Assembly: GCA_049323655.1 (NCBI GenBank) | Contig: JBMONO010000043.1 | Span: 62,001 to 126,000, forward strand | From: DB1 sp049323655 | GTDB lineage: Bacteria > Desulfobacterota > Desulfobulbia > Desulfobulbales > SURF-16 | DNA length: 64,000 nucleotides | Direction: 5' to 3' | Part shown: positions 9,042 to 18,258 of the stretch, piece after piece | How the letters are laid out: each line of letters opens with the position of its first letter | Numbering within the stretch: position 1 is the first letter of the stretch | Notes under the pieces: generated by a model | The model's input: the letters and a program-made list of their open reading frames with translations, nothing else | Databases searched by the model: none | What the model was told of the DNA's origin: nothing | Position numbers and translations under genes: made by a program

Positions 9042-11276
9042 ATGATTAATCAGCAGGTGGAAATGGCCCTTGTCATGGCCATCCGGGAAGCGAAAAAACG
9101 CCGGCACGAGCATGTCACGGTCGAGCATATTCTCTTCGGGTTGCTGCATGATGAGCTGGCGATCCGCATCATCCAGGGTTGCGATGGGGATGTCGCCAAT
9201 CTGAAGAAGGATCTGGATTCCTTTTTCATGCTGAATCTCCCGGTCCATTCGGAAGGCACGGCACAGGATCCGGTGCAGACCATTGGTTTCAACCGCGTCC
9301 TGCAGCGGGCCATTGCCCATGTTCAGAGCTGCGGCAAGGGCGAAGTCGATTCGGGGGACGTCCTCACCGCCATTTTTTCCGAACCCGAGTCCTTTGCCGT
9401 CTATTTTCTCGAAAAGGAGGGGCTGAGCCGTTTCGACGTGGTGCAGTATATCTCCCACCGGCTGCCGGCCACTCCGGTCGCCCTGCCCCGGGAGGAAACG
9501 AAAAAGGAGAAGGCAAAACCGGGGGGGAACGCCCTGGAAAAGTTTACCGTCAGTTTTTCCCGGCGGGCGGCGGAGGGACTCATCGACCCATTGATCGGCC
9601 GCGAGCAGGAATTGACCCGGGTGATGCAGATCCTCTGTCGGCGGCGGAAAAACAACCCGCTGCTGGTCGGTGAGCCGGGGGTGGGCAAAACCGCCATTGC
9701 CGAGGGACTGGCCCTTCGTATTCACGAGGGCCGGGTACCCGATCTGCTTGCCGGCGCGGCCATCCATCTCCTCGACGTCGGCGCCCTGCTCTCCGGCACC
9801 AAATACCGCGGGGATTTTGAGGAGCGTCTGAAGGGTATTATCGCCGAGGTCGAGAAGCAACCGAACATTATTCTGGTCATTGACGAGATTCATACCATCG
9901 TCGGCGCCGGCGCGACCAGCGGCGGCAGCATGGACGCCTCCAACCTGCTCAAGCCGGCGCTCCAGTCCGGCTCCCTGCGCTGCATCGGCTCCACCACCTA
10001 CGAGGAGTATAAGAACTACATCGAAAAGGATCGGGCCCTGTCCCGCCGCTTTCAGAAGATCGATATCACTGAGCCGTCGGTTGAGGAAACCCGGGCGATC
10101 CTGACCGGACTCAAATCCCGTTACGAGGAACATCACGGTGTCCGCTTCTCCGGCCCGGCATTGCGGGCGGCGGCGGAACTGGCGGCGCGCTATATCAATG
10201 ACCGGTTTTTGCCGGACAAGGCCATCGACGTGCTGGACGAGGTCGGCGCCTCCCTGCGGCTGGAAGGAAAGGCTCGCCGGCGCCGCAGCGTCACCGTGCG
10301 CGACATTGAAACGGTGATCGCCCGCATGGCCCGGATCCCGGCCAAGAATATCTCCGGCTCCGACATGGAGCAACTCAAAGGGCTGGCCGCATCGCTCAAA
10401 CGGGTTATTTTCGGACAGGATCATGCCGTCGACGCCTTGGTTACGGCAGTGAAACGAGGCCGGGCCGGACTGAAAGAGCCCGATCGTCCCACCGGGTCCT
10501 TTCTCTTTGCCGGCCCGACCGGGGTCGGCAAGACCGAGGCGGCGCGTCAGCTGGCCCAGGCGCTTTCCGTTCATTTCGAGCGTTTCGACATGAGCGAGTA
10601 CATGGAAAAGCATGCGGTGGCCCGTCTGATCGGGGCGCCGCCCGGCTATATCGGCTTTGATCAGGGCGGGCTGTTGACCGACGCCATCCGGAAGCATCCT
10701 TACTGCGTGCTGCTCCTTGATGAAATTGAAAAGGCACACCCGGATATCTTCGGCATCCTCCTGCAGGTGATGGATCATGCCACCCTCACCGATAACGCCG
10801 GCCGCAAGGCGGATTTCCGCAATGTCGTTCTCATCATGACCACGAATGCCGGGGCCCGGGAGATGGCGAGTCAGTCCATCGGTTTCATGTCGAGTAAAAA
10901 AGGACGTGACATGAAAGCCATTCATGATATGTTTTCTCCTGAGTTCCGCAACCGGCTCGATGCGGTGATCTCCTTCAATCCGCTTGAGGCGGCGGTGATG
11001 AAGAGGATCGTTGACAAGATGATAGGTGAGCTCGGTGAGCGGCTGGCGGACCGCAACGTCACCATTTCCCTGTCTGACCGGGCGCGCACCCGACTGGCCG
11101 AGAAAGGCTATGACCCTGATTATGGGGCCCGCCCCCTGCGCCGTCTGGTGATGACGGAAATCGGCGACAAAATCACCGATGAAATCCTCTTCGGCTCCCT
11201 GAGTCGGGGCGGCGCGGTGCTGGTGGATTGGCGCGAGTCTGAGTTTGTTTTTTCCTGCCAGGCAGCAAGCGGATAA
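9042..11276 (+). CDS. clpA: ATP-dependent Clp protease ATP-binding subunit ClpA
   Basis: This 744-residue AAA+ unfoldase has an N-terminal Clp repeat domain (residues 1-140, the ClpS-binding part) and two ATPase modules. D1 shows GEPGVGKT and LVIDEIHTI; D2 shows GPTGVGKT and LLLDEIEKAH, with arginine-finger regions and a C-terminal sensor helix (GARPLRRL). It partners ClpP, which is not in this window. A G7 tract lies in the linker codons near 9531. The region spans about 120 bp after clpS with no terminator visible between, which supports co-transcription. Confidence 0.97.
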   Translation: MINQQVEMALVMAIREAKKRRHEHVTVEHILFGLLHDELAIRIIQGCDGDVANLKKDLDSFFMLNLPVHSEGTAQDPVQTIGFNRVLQRAIAHVQSCGKGEVDSGDVLTAIFSEPESFAVYFLEKEGLSRFDVVQYISHRLPATPVALPREETKKEKAKPGGNALEKFTVSFSRRAAEGLIDPLIGREQELTRVMQILCRRRKNNPLLVGEPGVGKTAIAEGLALRIHEGRVPDLLAGAAIHLLDVGALLSGTKYRGDFEERLKGIIAEVEKQPNIILVIDEIHTIVGAGATSGGSMDASNLLKPALQSGSLRCIGSTTYEEYKNYIEKDRALSRRFQKIDITEPSVEETRAILTGLKSRYEEHHGVRFSGPALRAAAELAARYINDRFLPDKAIDVLDEVGASLRLEGKARRRRSVTVRDIETVIARMARIPAKNISGSDMEQLKGLAASLKRVIFGQDHAVDALVTAVKRGRAGLKEPDRPTGSFLFAGPTGVGKTEAARQLAQALSVHFERFDMSEYMEKHAVARLIGAPPGYIGFDQGGLLTDAIRKHPYCVLLLDEIEKAHPDIFGILLQVMDHATLTDNAGRKADFRNVVLIMTTNAGAREMASQSIGFMSSKKGRDMKAIHDMFSPEFRNRLDAVISFNPLEAAVMKRIVDKMIGELGERLADRNVTISLSDRARTRLAEKGYDPDYGARPLRRLVMTEIGDKITDEILFGSLSRGGAVLVDWRESEFVFSCQAASG

Positions 11277-11456
11277 CCGGCGGCGTCCGATAAAAAATGG
11301 AACTTTCCGGCTTGAAATCAATCACCTAGGTATTTGGCCCATGTTTCGAGCGTAAATCCCGGTCCACTTTCGGCAGGCGGCCGCTGTCCCCTTTGTTCTG
11401 GTCAGCGTGGCCGGGATTTTTCTCAATTTATCAAATTTCTGCAAAAAGGATCTCTC

Positions 11457-12338
11457 ATGAAAGATGCGAAAAAGGTGTATCTGACCGCTGTGCTGGCTGT
11501 GGGGCTGGCCGTTTCCGGCTGCTCTGATCAGGGTGACAAAAAGGCCGAGGCCCCGGCTCCGGCCGCGCAGCAGGAGGCGGCGGTGCAAGCCCCGGCCCAG
11601 GAGGTGAAACAGGTTCCGCCGGTGCAGGTTGCCGAGGCCGCGACCCTGGAAGGGACGGTTCTCGAAACCTTTGACAGCGGCGGCTATACCTATATCCATC
11701 TCGATACCGGCAGTGAAAAACTGTGGGCGGCGGTAGGGCAGACCACGGTGGCCGTCGGCGACAAGGTCAGCCTGCAGAACGGACCGGTGATGACCGATTT
11801 CTACAGTAAAACCCTGGACCGCACCTTCCCGGAGATTATCTTTTCCGGCGGTTGTCAGGTGGCCGGGGCTCAGAATGCGGCAGCCCCGGCGGCCGCACCG
11901 GCCGGATTTGCCGAGGCGTTGCAGGGTGAGGGAGCAGCTCCCATGACCCCACCCGCCGGCATGGGGGAGGATGCCAGCGGTGGCAGTGTCAGGGCGGTTA
12001 CCCCGGTGCAGGAGGTCAAGGTTGACAAGGCCGAGGGAGAAAACGGCTACCGGGTCGAGGAGGTCCATGCCAAGGCCGCCGAGCTGGCCGGCAAAAAGGT
12101 GAAAATCCGTGGCAAGGTGGTCAAGGTGTCGCCGAATATCATGGGGCGCAACTGGATCCATCTGCAGGACGGTACCGGTGATGCCATGAAGAACAGCCAT
12201 GATCTGGTGGTGACCACCAACGAGACGGCAGAACTCAACACCGTCGTCATGATCGAAGGCGTGGTCGCCAAGGACAAGGATTTCGGCGCCGGGTACTTCT
12301 ACGATGTTCTTGTCGAGGAGGCGAAAATAACACAATAG
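11457..12338 (+). CDS. Lipoprotein with two OB-fold-like modules
   Basis: The 293-residue protein starts with a lipoprotein signal peptide; the lipobox is AVSGC near residue 21, so it should be anchored by Cys. An Ala/Pro/Gln-rich linker leads to a first module with GTVLETFDSGGYTYIHLD, then a second Ala/Pro-rich linker (about residues 140-180), and a second module with VKIRGKVVKVS and NWIHLQDGTG. Both modules look like the OB-fold type found in NrfJ-like or nucleic-acid-binding-fold periplasmic proteins. The ligand is unknown. The ATG at 11457 has an AAAAAGGA ribosome-binding site 7 bp upstream; earlier in-frame starts would bury the signal peptide. Confidence 0.75.
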   Translation: MKDAKKVYLTAVLAVGLAVSGCSDQGDKKAEAPAPAAQQEAAVQAPAQEVKQVPPVQVAEAATLEGTVLETFDSGGYTYIHLDTGSEKLWAAVGQTTVAVGDKVSLQNGPVMTDFYSKTLDRTFPEIIFSGGCQVAGAQNAAAPAAAPAGFAEALQGEGAAPMTPPAGMGEDASGGSVRAVTPVQEVKVDKAEGENGYRVEEVHAKAAELAGKKVKIRGKVVKVSPNIMGRNWIHLQDGTGDAMKNSHDLVVTTNETAELNTVVMIEGVVAKDKDFGAGYFYDVLVEEAKITQ

Positions 12339-12344
12339 TTTTAT

Positions 12345-12836
12345 AGTATTTAAAGTGCCTAAAGTGCCTTAAGTGCCTAAAGTACTTAAAGTGCCTTAAG
12401 TACGTAAAAAGCCACTCAAATACTTAAAGTGCCTGAAGATATTGTTTGCCTTATTCGACAAAACCTTTATTTTAAGGCACTTAAGGCACTTAAGGCACTT
12501 AAGGCACTTAAGGCACTTAAGGCACTTAAGGCACTTAAGGCACTTAAGGCACTTAAGGCACTTAAGGCACTTAAGGCACTTAAGGCACTTAAGGCACTTA
12601 AGGCACTNNNNNNNNNNNNNNNNNNNNNNNNNNNNNNNNNNNNNNNNNNNNNNNNNNNNNNNNNNNNNNNNNNNNNNNNNNNNNNNNNNNNNNNNNNNNN
12701 NNNNNNNTAAGGCACTTAAGGCACTTAAGGCACTTAAGGCACTTAAGGCACTTAAGGCACTTAAGGCACTTAAGGCACTTAAGGCACTTAAGGCACTTAA
12801 GGCACTTAAGGCACTTAAGGCACTTAAGGCACTTTC
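12345..12836. repeat. 9-bp satellite array with inverted degenerate half
   Basis: The stretch between the lipoprotein gene and panE is made of 9-bp units. From about 12347 to 12433 there are roughly nine degenerate copies of TTAAGTGCC. After a 39-bp unique core, the reverse complement GGCACTTAA is repeated almost perfectly from 12473 to the gap and again from 12708 to 12834 (about 15 plus 14 visible copies). The array reaches within 8 bp of the panE start codon. Because the unit is three codons long, every frame stays open through it, but no protein is likely. Confidence 0.95.
12608..12707. other. Assembly gap (100 N) inside the 9-bp satellite
   Basis: Exactly 100 N characters interrupt the array. 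A round number of this kind is normally a placeholder for a gap of unknown length, so the true copy number of the 9-bp unit is not known. Confidence 0.97.
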
Positions 12837-12841
12837 CCAAC

Positions 12842-13801
12842 ATGAAAATCGTCATTGTCGGTCCCGGTGCTCTGGGCTCACTTTTTGCCGCCCTGCTGGC
12901 GGCCGCTCCGACGCATGACGTTCGCCTGCTCCATCATGACCCGAAGCGGGCGGCGCGCATGAACGGCAAACTCCTGCTCACCGTCGAGGGGCAGGAGTTC
13001 CGCCGGCGGGTGAAGGCCAGTGCCGATGTTGCCGGCATCGGTGCGGCCGACCTTCTTCTTATCTGTGTCAAGGCCGGAGACGTGGCGACGGCGCTGGTCG
13101 CCGCCCGGCCCCTCCTTACCCCGCATACGGTCCTTATCTCCTTCCAGAACGGCATCGCTCATCTTGATACCCTGGCCGGGGCACAATTGCCCCTGCCCCC
13201 GGCGGTGGGCGTCACTGCCATGGGGGCGACCCTGCTCGCCCCCGGTCATGTCCGCCACGGCGGCTCCGGCCTGACCCGCATCGGTTTTGCCGCCCCGACC
13301 GCTCCGGAGAACACCGAGCGGCTGACAAGGGCGGTGGGGGTGTTCCGCGCCGCCGGCATGGCCACGGAGCTGGTTGACAACATCATTGATTTTGTCTGGG
13401 ACAAGCTGCTTGTCAATCTTGGCATCAACGCCCTGACCGTTCTCTATGACTGCCCTAACGGCCGCCTGCTGGATATTGGCGAGGCCAGGGCGCAGCTGGT
13501 GGCGGCGGTGCAGGAGGGGGAAAGGGTGGCCCGGGCCTTAGGGATCCGTCTTGCCCCTGATCCGGTCGGGCGGACGCTCGCCGTCTGCCGGGCCACGGCG
13601 GTCAACATCTCATCCATGCTCCAGGACGTGCGGCGGGGACGGCCCACCGAGATCGGCGCAATCAACGGCGCCCTGGTGGCCAGGGCCGAGATCCTCGGGA
13701 TCGAGGTGCCGGTCAACCGGGAGCTGGTCCGGCGGGTCAGGGCGATTGAAGCCGGATATCGCCGGACAGCACCTCGTGAATCCTGCCCTGATCGTCCTTG
13801 A
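12842..13801 (+). CDS. panE: 2-dehydropantoate 2-reductase
   Basis: This 319-residue enzyme reduces ketopantoate to pantoate with NADPH in coenzyme A biosynthesis. The N-terminal Rossmann motif is VGPGALGSLFA at residues 6-16. Other signatures are LICVKAGD, ISFQNGI, the catalytic Lys in DKLLVNLGINALT, and SSMLQDVRRGRPTEIGAINGALV near residue 260. The start codon abuts the 9-bp satellite, so there is no normal promoter or ribosome-binding region; transcription must arise in or across the array. Its last 65 bp overlap the convergent birA gene. Confidence 0.92.
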   Translation: MKIVIVGPGALGSLFAALLAAAPTHDVRLLHHDPKRAARMNGKLLLTVEGQEFRRRVKASADVAGIGAADLLLICVKAGDVATALVAARPLLTPHTVLISFQNGIAHLDTLAGAQLPLPPAVGVTAMGATLLAPGHVRHGGSGLTRIGFAAPTAPENTERLTRAVGVFRAAGMATELVDNIIDFVWDKLLVNLGINALTVLYDCPNGRLLDIGEARAQLVAAVQEGERVARALGIRLAPDPVGRTLAVCRATAVNISSMLQDVRRGRPTEIGAINGALVARAEILGIEVPVNRELVRRVRAIEAGYRRTAPRESCPDRP

Positions 13802-14549
13802 TGTGCAGGCGGCCATCGGCATCCGGCCCGAGTGAGATGCCGTGCACTGTCTCCCCGGCGGTGGTCAGCCAGGTCAGTTGTCGGCCCAGGGTGTAGTCCA
13901 GAGCGCGCCACTCGGCGAGGATGCCGGCAAAGCCGCCCTCTTCCATGGTGGCGATCACCACGTCCATTTCCGTTAGAATCGCAGCAAGTAAGGAGAGTTG
14001 TCGGTCGGTGACGGCCGGGTCATGGCGGTTAAGGGCGGTGGTTTTCTCCCGTAACTCTGCTGGAAAGGCGGTCGCCGGTGTCGCGACGTTGAGGCCGATG
14101 CCGAGCACTACCAGAACGCCGTTGTCGAGAAATTCCGCCTCGGCCAGGATGCCACCGCATTTGCGGCCGTTAATCAGCAGATCGTTGGGCCATTTGATGG
14201 TCGGTTTAAGGCCGCAGATACGGGAAATGGCCCGGCAGAGGGCGACACCGGCGGCCAGGGTGATTTTCGGCAGATCGGCCGGATCGAGGTCGGGCCGCAG
14301 GAGGACGGAGAAAAAGAGTCCGCCGTCGGGGTGGGAGATCCATCGTTTGCCGAGCCGGCCTCGGCCGCCGGTCTGGCGTCTGGCAATGACCAGGGTGCCG
14401 GCAGCGGCGCCATTGCGGCCCAGGGTCAGGGCGTCGCTGTTGGTCGAGACGGTTTCATCCAGGGGGACGAGCGGGTGGCCGCAGAGCTCCTGGAGCCGGG
14501 TCAGTTGCGCCCAGAAGGGAACGCAGGAGGGGGGAGGGAAGAGATTCAT
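13737..14549 (-). CDS. birA: Biotin-[acetyl-CoA-carboxylase] ligase, no DNA-binding domain
   Basis: This 270-residue enzyme attaches biotin to carboxylase carrier domains. The catalytic signatures are STNSDAL, TGGRGRLGKRW (biotinyl-AMP loop), KWPNDLLINGRKCGGIL and VVLGIGLNV, followed by a C-terminal SH3-like cap domain. Unlike E. coli BirA it lacks the N-terminal helix-turn-helix, so it is a monofunctional ligase and not a repressor. It runs toward panE and overlaps its 3' end by 65 bp. Confidence 0.92.
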   Translation of the reverse strand: MNLFPPPSCVPFWAQLTRLQELCGHPLVPLDETVSTNSDALTLGRNGAAAGTLVIARRQTGGRGRLGKRWISHPDGGLFFSVLLRPDLDPADLPKITLAAGVALCRAISRICGLKPTIKWPNDLLINGRKCGGILAEAEFLDNGVLVVLGIGLNVATPATAFPAELREKTTALNRHDPAVTDRQLSLLAAILTEMDVVIATMEEGGFAGILAEWRALDYTLGRQLTWLTTAGETVHGISLGPDADGRLHIKDDQGRIHEVLSGDIRLQSP

Positions 14550-14764
14550 TCTTTTATCTTACCGCACCGGGGCTGGAAGGGGAATGGGGAATTGGTGATT
14601 GCGGGTGGGGTGACCGGCAAAGTTATGATGAAAAAATAGCGGGCTCTGGTAGAATACGGCACAGATGTGAAAGTGGAGGTCAGGGGACGGACGTGAGGGA
14701 AATCTGTTTTCCCGACGTCTGTTGCCGGGACTCTGAATTGTGTATCAAAAAGGGAGGAAGCATT

Positions 14765-14962
14765 ATGCCATACGTCAACATCCGGGTGGCCGGGACACTG
14801 GGCAGCGACCAGAAGAAAGAGATCTGCGCCGGGGTGACCGAGGTCATTGCCCGGGTAGCGAACAAGCCGAAAGAATCGATTCTGATCTTTATCGATGAGG
14901 TCGCCCACGAGAATATCGCCAGCGGCGGCATCCAGCTGCAAAAACCGGCGACCGGAAAATAA
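14765..14962 (+). CDS. 4-oxalocrotonate tautomerase-family enzyme
   Basis: This 65-residue protein belongs to the small tautomerase superfamily. After Met removal the N terminus would be Pro, the catalytic base, in MPYVNIRVAG; the rest (QKKEICAGVTEVIARV, IFIDEV, NIASGG) matches DmpI/XylH-type subunits. The ATG at 14765 follows AAAGGGAGGAAG, and only this start exposes the essential Pro1, so it overrides the longer in-frame extension from 14693. ligA begins one base after its stop codon, so the two are co-transcribed, although no functional link is evident. Confidence 0.9.
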   Translation: MPYVNIRVAGTLGSDQKKEICAGVTEVIARVANKPKESILIFIDEVAHENIASGGIQLQKPATGK

Positions 14963-14963
14963 C

Positions 14964-16985
14964 ATGGCCGATGCCCGTGCAGAGGCCCGACAGCGTCTGG
15001 CGGAGCTGCGGGAGACGATCGCCTGCCATGATCACCGCTATTATGTATTGGATGACCCGCTGATCAGCGATGCCGCATATGACCAACTCTTCCGTGAACT
15101 GCTGGAGCTGGAGAGACGCTTCCCGGAGCTGATCACCCCGGATTCACCCAGCCAGCGGGTCGGTGGCGCCCCGTTGGCGACCTTTGCCCCGCGGGTTCAT
15201 CGCGTTGCCATGCTCAGCCTGGATAACGCCTTTTCCGAAGCGGAGCTGCGGGAGTTCGAGGTCAGATTGCAGCGTTTTCTGAAGGACGGTGCGGAACTGA
15301 CCTATGTGGCGGAGCCGAAACTGGATGGCCTGGCCGTGGAGCTCGTTTACGAAGCGGGGCTGCTGGTGCATGGCTCGACCCGGGGGGATGGGCGGACCGG
15401 CGAAGACATCACCGCCAATCTGCGGACCATTCCGACTATCCCGCTGCGCCTGCGGCAGCCCTCTGCACCTCTGCTCGAGGTGCGCGGCGAGGTCTTTATC
15501 TCGTTGGCGGGATTTCGCAATCTGAACCGGGAGCGGGCCGCCGCCGGTGAGCCGCTTTTTGCCAATCCCCGCAACGCCGCGGCCGGATCGCTGCGTCAGC
15601 TCGATCCGCGGCTGACCGCCCGCCGCCCCCTTGATTTTTATGCCTACGGGGTCAGCGACCCCTCCTTGGTGCAGAGTCGGAAGCAGACGGCGTTGCTGAC
15701 GGAACTCGGACGGTTCGGGTTCAAGGTAAACCAGCTGACCCGTTATTGCCCGACCATAGAGGCGGTGATCGCGCACTATCATCATCTCCTTGCCGTCCGC
15801 GCCGAACTGCCCTACGAGATTGACGGCATGGTGGTCAAGGTCGATTCCTTTGCCCTGCAGGAACGGCTGGGCGCCACGGCGAGAAGCCCACGCTGGGCCC
15901 TGGCCTGCAAGTTCCCCGCCTCCCAGGCGACCACCCGCCTGCTCGGGGTGGACTTTCAGGTCGGTCGCACCGGGGTGGTGACCCCGGTCGCCCTGCTTGA
16001 GCCGGTGGCCATCGGCGGGGTGACGGTGAGTCGGGCCACCCTGCACAACGAGGGGGAGATCCGGCGCAAGGATCTCCGTCTCGGCGACATGGTGCTGGTC
16101 GAGCGGGCCGGCGATGTCATTCCGGAAATCGTCCGGCCTCTTTTCGAGCAGCGCAACGGCGCCGAGCCGCCGGTCGTCATGCCGGATCAGTGTCCGGCCT
16201 GCGGGCACCGGCTGGTGCGGGAGGCCGGGGAGGCCGCCCGCCGCTGCGTCAATCCCCTTTGTCCCGCCCAGCGGCTGCGCAGCCTGATCCATTTTGCCGG
16301 CAAATCGGGGATGGACATCGAGGGACTCGGTAAAAAGGCGATGGAGCAGCTCGTTGCCGCCAAACTGGTGACCAGCATCCCGGACATCTACACCCTGCAA
16401 CGGCAGAATCTGGCCCAGCTCGACGGCTGGGGGGAGAAATCCGCTGACAATGTGCTGGCCGCCATTGCGGCAAGCAAGAGCAGCTCCCTTGCTCGCTTGC
16501 TCGCCGCTCTCGGCATTCGCCATGTCGGCGAGGTGACGGCTCGCCTGCTGGAAGAGCGTTTTGTCACCCTGGAGCAGCTGATGGCGGCAAAAAAAGAGGA
16601 GCTCCTGGAGGTGGAGGGAATCGGTCCCCAGATGGCGGAATCGATCAACGACTATTTTGCCGATCCGCAGGTGCGCGACATGCTGGCGCGGCTGCGAGAA
16701 CTGGGCCTCCGGCAGCAGCCCCGGTCGGCCGGGGCGGCGGAAGAACAGCGCCCCCTGACCGGCGCGGTGGTGCTCTTCACCGGCACTCTGGCCTCCTGCT
16801 CGCGGGACGAGGCCAAGGAGATGGTCAAAAAGCTGGGCGGCAGGGTTGCCTCGTCCTTCACTAAAGCGGTCACCCATCTGGTTTGCGGCGATAAACCAGG
16901 CAGCAAACTGCAAAAGGCGGCAGCGGCGGGAATTGTCATTCTCGACGAGCAGAGGTTTCTGCAGCTCGCAGGGGGCGAATCATGA
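14964..16985 (+). CDS. ligA: NAD-dependent DNA ligase LigA
   Basis: This 673-residue enzyme seals nicks during replication and repair. In order it has the Ia domain with YYVLDDPLISDAAYD, the adenylation domain with the active-site Lys in EPKLDGLAVEL (near residue 119), an OB fold, a four-Cys zinc finger (CPAC..CVNPLC), a helix-hairpin-helix region (LLAALGIRHVG, EVEGIGPQMAESI) and a C-terminal BRCT domain (VVLFTGTL..GGRVASS). The ATG at 14964 matches the family N terminus. The acylphosphatase gene begins shortly after its stop. Confidence 0.96.
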   Translation: MADARAEARQRLAELRETIACHDHRYYVLDDPLISDAAYDQLFRELLELERRFPELITPDSPSQRVGGAPLATFAPRVHRVAMLSLDNAFSEAELREFEVRLQRFLKDGAELTYVAEPKLDGLAVELVYEAGLLVHGSTRGDGRTGEDITANLRTIPTIPLRLRQPSAPLLEVRGEVFISLAGFRNLNRERAAAGEPLFANPRNAAAGSLRQLDPRLTARRPLDFYAYGVSDPSLVQSRKQTALLTELGRFGFKVNQLTRYCPTIEAVIAHYHHLLAVRAELPYEIDGMVVKVDSFALQERLGATARSPRWALACKFPASQATTRLLGVDFQVGRTGVVTPVALLEPVAIGGVTVSRATLHNEGEIRRKDLRLGDMVLVERAGDVIPEIVRPLFEQRNGAEPPVVMPDQCPACGHRLVREAGEAARRCVNPLCPAQRLRSLIHFAGKSGMDIEGLGKKAMEQLVAAKLVTSIPDIYTLQRQNLAQLDGWGEKSADNVLAAIAASKSSSLARLLAALGIRHVGEVTARLLEERFVTLEQLMAAKKEELLEVEGIGPQMAESINDYFADPQVRDMLARLRELGLRQQPRSAGAAEEQRPLTGAVVLFTGTLASCSRDEAKEMVKKLGGRVASSFTKAVTHLVCGDKPGSKLQKAAAAGIVILDEQRFLQLAGGES

Positions 16986-17044
16986 CAGCGCCGCAAGTCT
17001 CGGCGGCCTTCACGGTGAAACACTTCAGCAAGAGGAGGGTGGCC

Positions 17045-17326
17045 ATGGCGACCACAACGGTGCGGGTCACGGTGACAGGACGGGTGCAGGGGGTCTATTT
17101 TCGCGCCTTTACCCAGGAAGAGGCGGAGCGGCTCGGGCTTACCGGCTGGGTCCGCAATCTGCCGGACCGCTCGGTGCAGGCCCTGCTGCACGGAGAGGAA
17201 AAACAGGTGGAGCGAATGATCGCCTGGCTGCATCACGGCTCACCCCATGCCCGGGTGCAGCAGGTGGTGGTCGAGCCTTGGGCGGCGGACGACGAAGAGT
17301 TGGCCGAATTTGCCATCCGTTCCTGA
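17045..17326 (+). CDS. acyP: Acylphosphatase
   Basis: The 93-residue protein hydrolyses acyl phosphates. It contains both catalytic signatures: GRVQGVYFRAFT with the phosphate-binding Arg and GLTGWVRNLPDRSV with the catalytic Asn. The ATG at 17045 has the ribosome-binding sequence GAGGAGGGTGG just upstream. A start at 16982, which overlaps the ligA stop as ATGA, is also in frame but would add 21 unconserved residues. Confidence 0.93.
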   Translation: MATTTVRVTVTGRVQGVYFRAFTQEEAERLGLTGWVRNLPDRSVQALLHGEEKQVERMIAWLHHGSPHARVQQVVVEPWAADDEELAEFAIRS

Positions 17327-17350
17327 ACCAGAGACCGCCAGCAGGCGGGG

Positions 17351-18067
17351 TCAGCCCGGCAGGGTAAAACCGTCAGGATGGTGACGGAAGGCCTCTTCCG
17401 CCAGTTTCTTCAGTTCTTTCTTGATCTGCGCCAGCGGGATGAGCGGCGAGATTTGCGGAAGGACGGCGCGCACCTGCATCGGCGGACCTACCTGCATCCT
17501 CTTTTCCAGTGAATCGGCAAAGCCGTTTTCCGGCACCCCTTCCATGACGCTGTGGCTGCTGTCCTTGTCCATCATGCGGAGAAAGCCCATAATGGTGCTG
17601 ATGTCGTTTTTCCGGTAAAAGATTTTGATTTCCTCCTCAATGGTCTGCTGATTGTCGACCAGTTCGGCGTATTTTTCCCGGTAGACGGCGACATCCTGGG
17701 TGAGCTGTTCATAGGTCTGCATGAAGAGATGTTTGAAGCGGCCGGCGGCGGTCAACCCGCGGGTTTTCACCCCGGCAAAGATGCGCGCCCTCAGGGTCGC
17801 GGAGGTGAGGATATAGGGGTCGTAATAGAGCTGTTCCTCCAGGCCGGTGAGGGCGAGAAATTGCCGGATCAGTTTTTCGTCGCCGAGCATGATATAGATC
17901 CGGTTCAGATCCCAGACGATTTTCTGGCCGACGGTGCGCTGGTGGTGGAGGATGTCCTTTTCCAGATCCGCCTTGTCGTCCTCTATGAGTTTGCGAAAGC
18001 CGAAATACCGTTCCGCCAGTTCCTTTTTGATTTCATAGCTGAGAAACTGACCGATATCGGAAGTCAT
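17351..18067 (-). CDS. Conserved protein of unknown function
   Basis: I do not recognise this 238-residue protein. It is soluble, rich in charged residues and predicted mostly helical. A central part (residues 60-180) carries aromatic-rich, apparently folded sequence, and it ends in a Lys-rich helix followed by HHPDGFTLPG. No catalytic motif is evident. The ATG at 18067 is preferred over an upstream extension because MTSDIGQFLSYEIKKEL starts a well-formed helix. It is convergent with the acylphosphatase gene and divergent from dnaG. Confidence 0.6.
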   Translation of the reverse strand: MTSDIGQFLSYEIKKELAERYFGFRKLIEDDKADLEKDILHHQRTVGQKIVWDLNRIYIMLGDEKLIRQFLALTGLEEQLYYDPYILTSATLRARIFAGVKTRGLTAAGRFKHLFMQTYEQLTQDVAVYREKYAELVDNQQTIEEEIKIFYRKNDISTIMGFLRMMDKDSSHSVMEGVPENGFADSLEKRMQVGPPMQVRAVLPQISPLIPLAQIKKELKKLAEEAFRHHPDGFTLPG

Positions 18068-18258
18068 AGGCTGCGGCCCCGGCCGGGAAAGCGGGAAAAT
18101 GCGGGAGTCACCCGCAGGTGAGCGATATTTTTCTTGACACAAATGAAGATAAAGGAAAAAGGGTAAAGGGCAAAGCAAAAAGCGTCCCGCAGTGCAAAAA
18201 ATTGCCGCGAAAAGCGTGAAATGCCCTTGTTGCCTGGAGAGGGGAGATTAGCAAGCCC

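Noticed and set aside
9531..9537. G7 tract in clpA as a phase-variation site
   Set aside because: It is short, lies in a linker of an ordinary housekeeping gene, and the frame is intact.
8826..11321. Very long open frame (831 codons) antisense to clpA
   Set aside because: It mirrors the codon pattern of clpA in GC-rich DNA, has no family motif and no ribosome-binding site.
12345..12836. Possible CRISPR array
   Set aside because: The repeat unit is 9 bp with no spacers of unique sequence.
12429..12918. Open frames through the 9-bp satellite giving KAL or RHL repeats
   Set aside because: A 9-bp unit keeps all frames open by arithmetic; there is no ribosome-binding site, and the array is interrupted by a gap.
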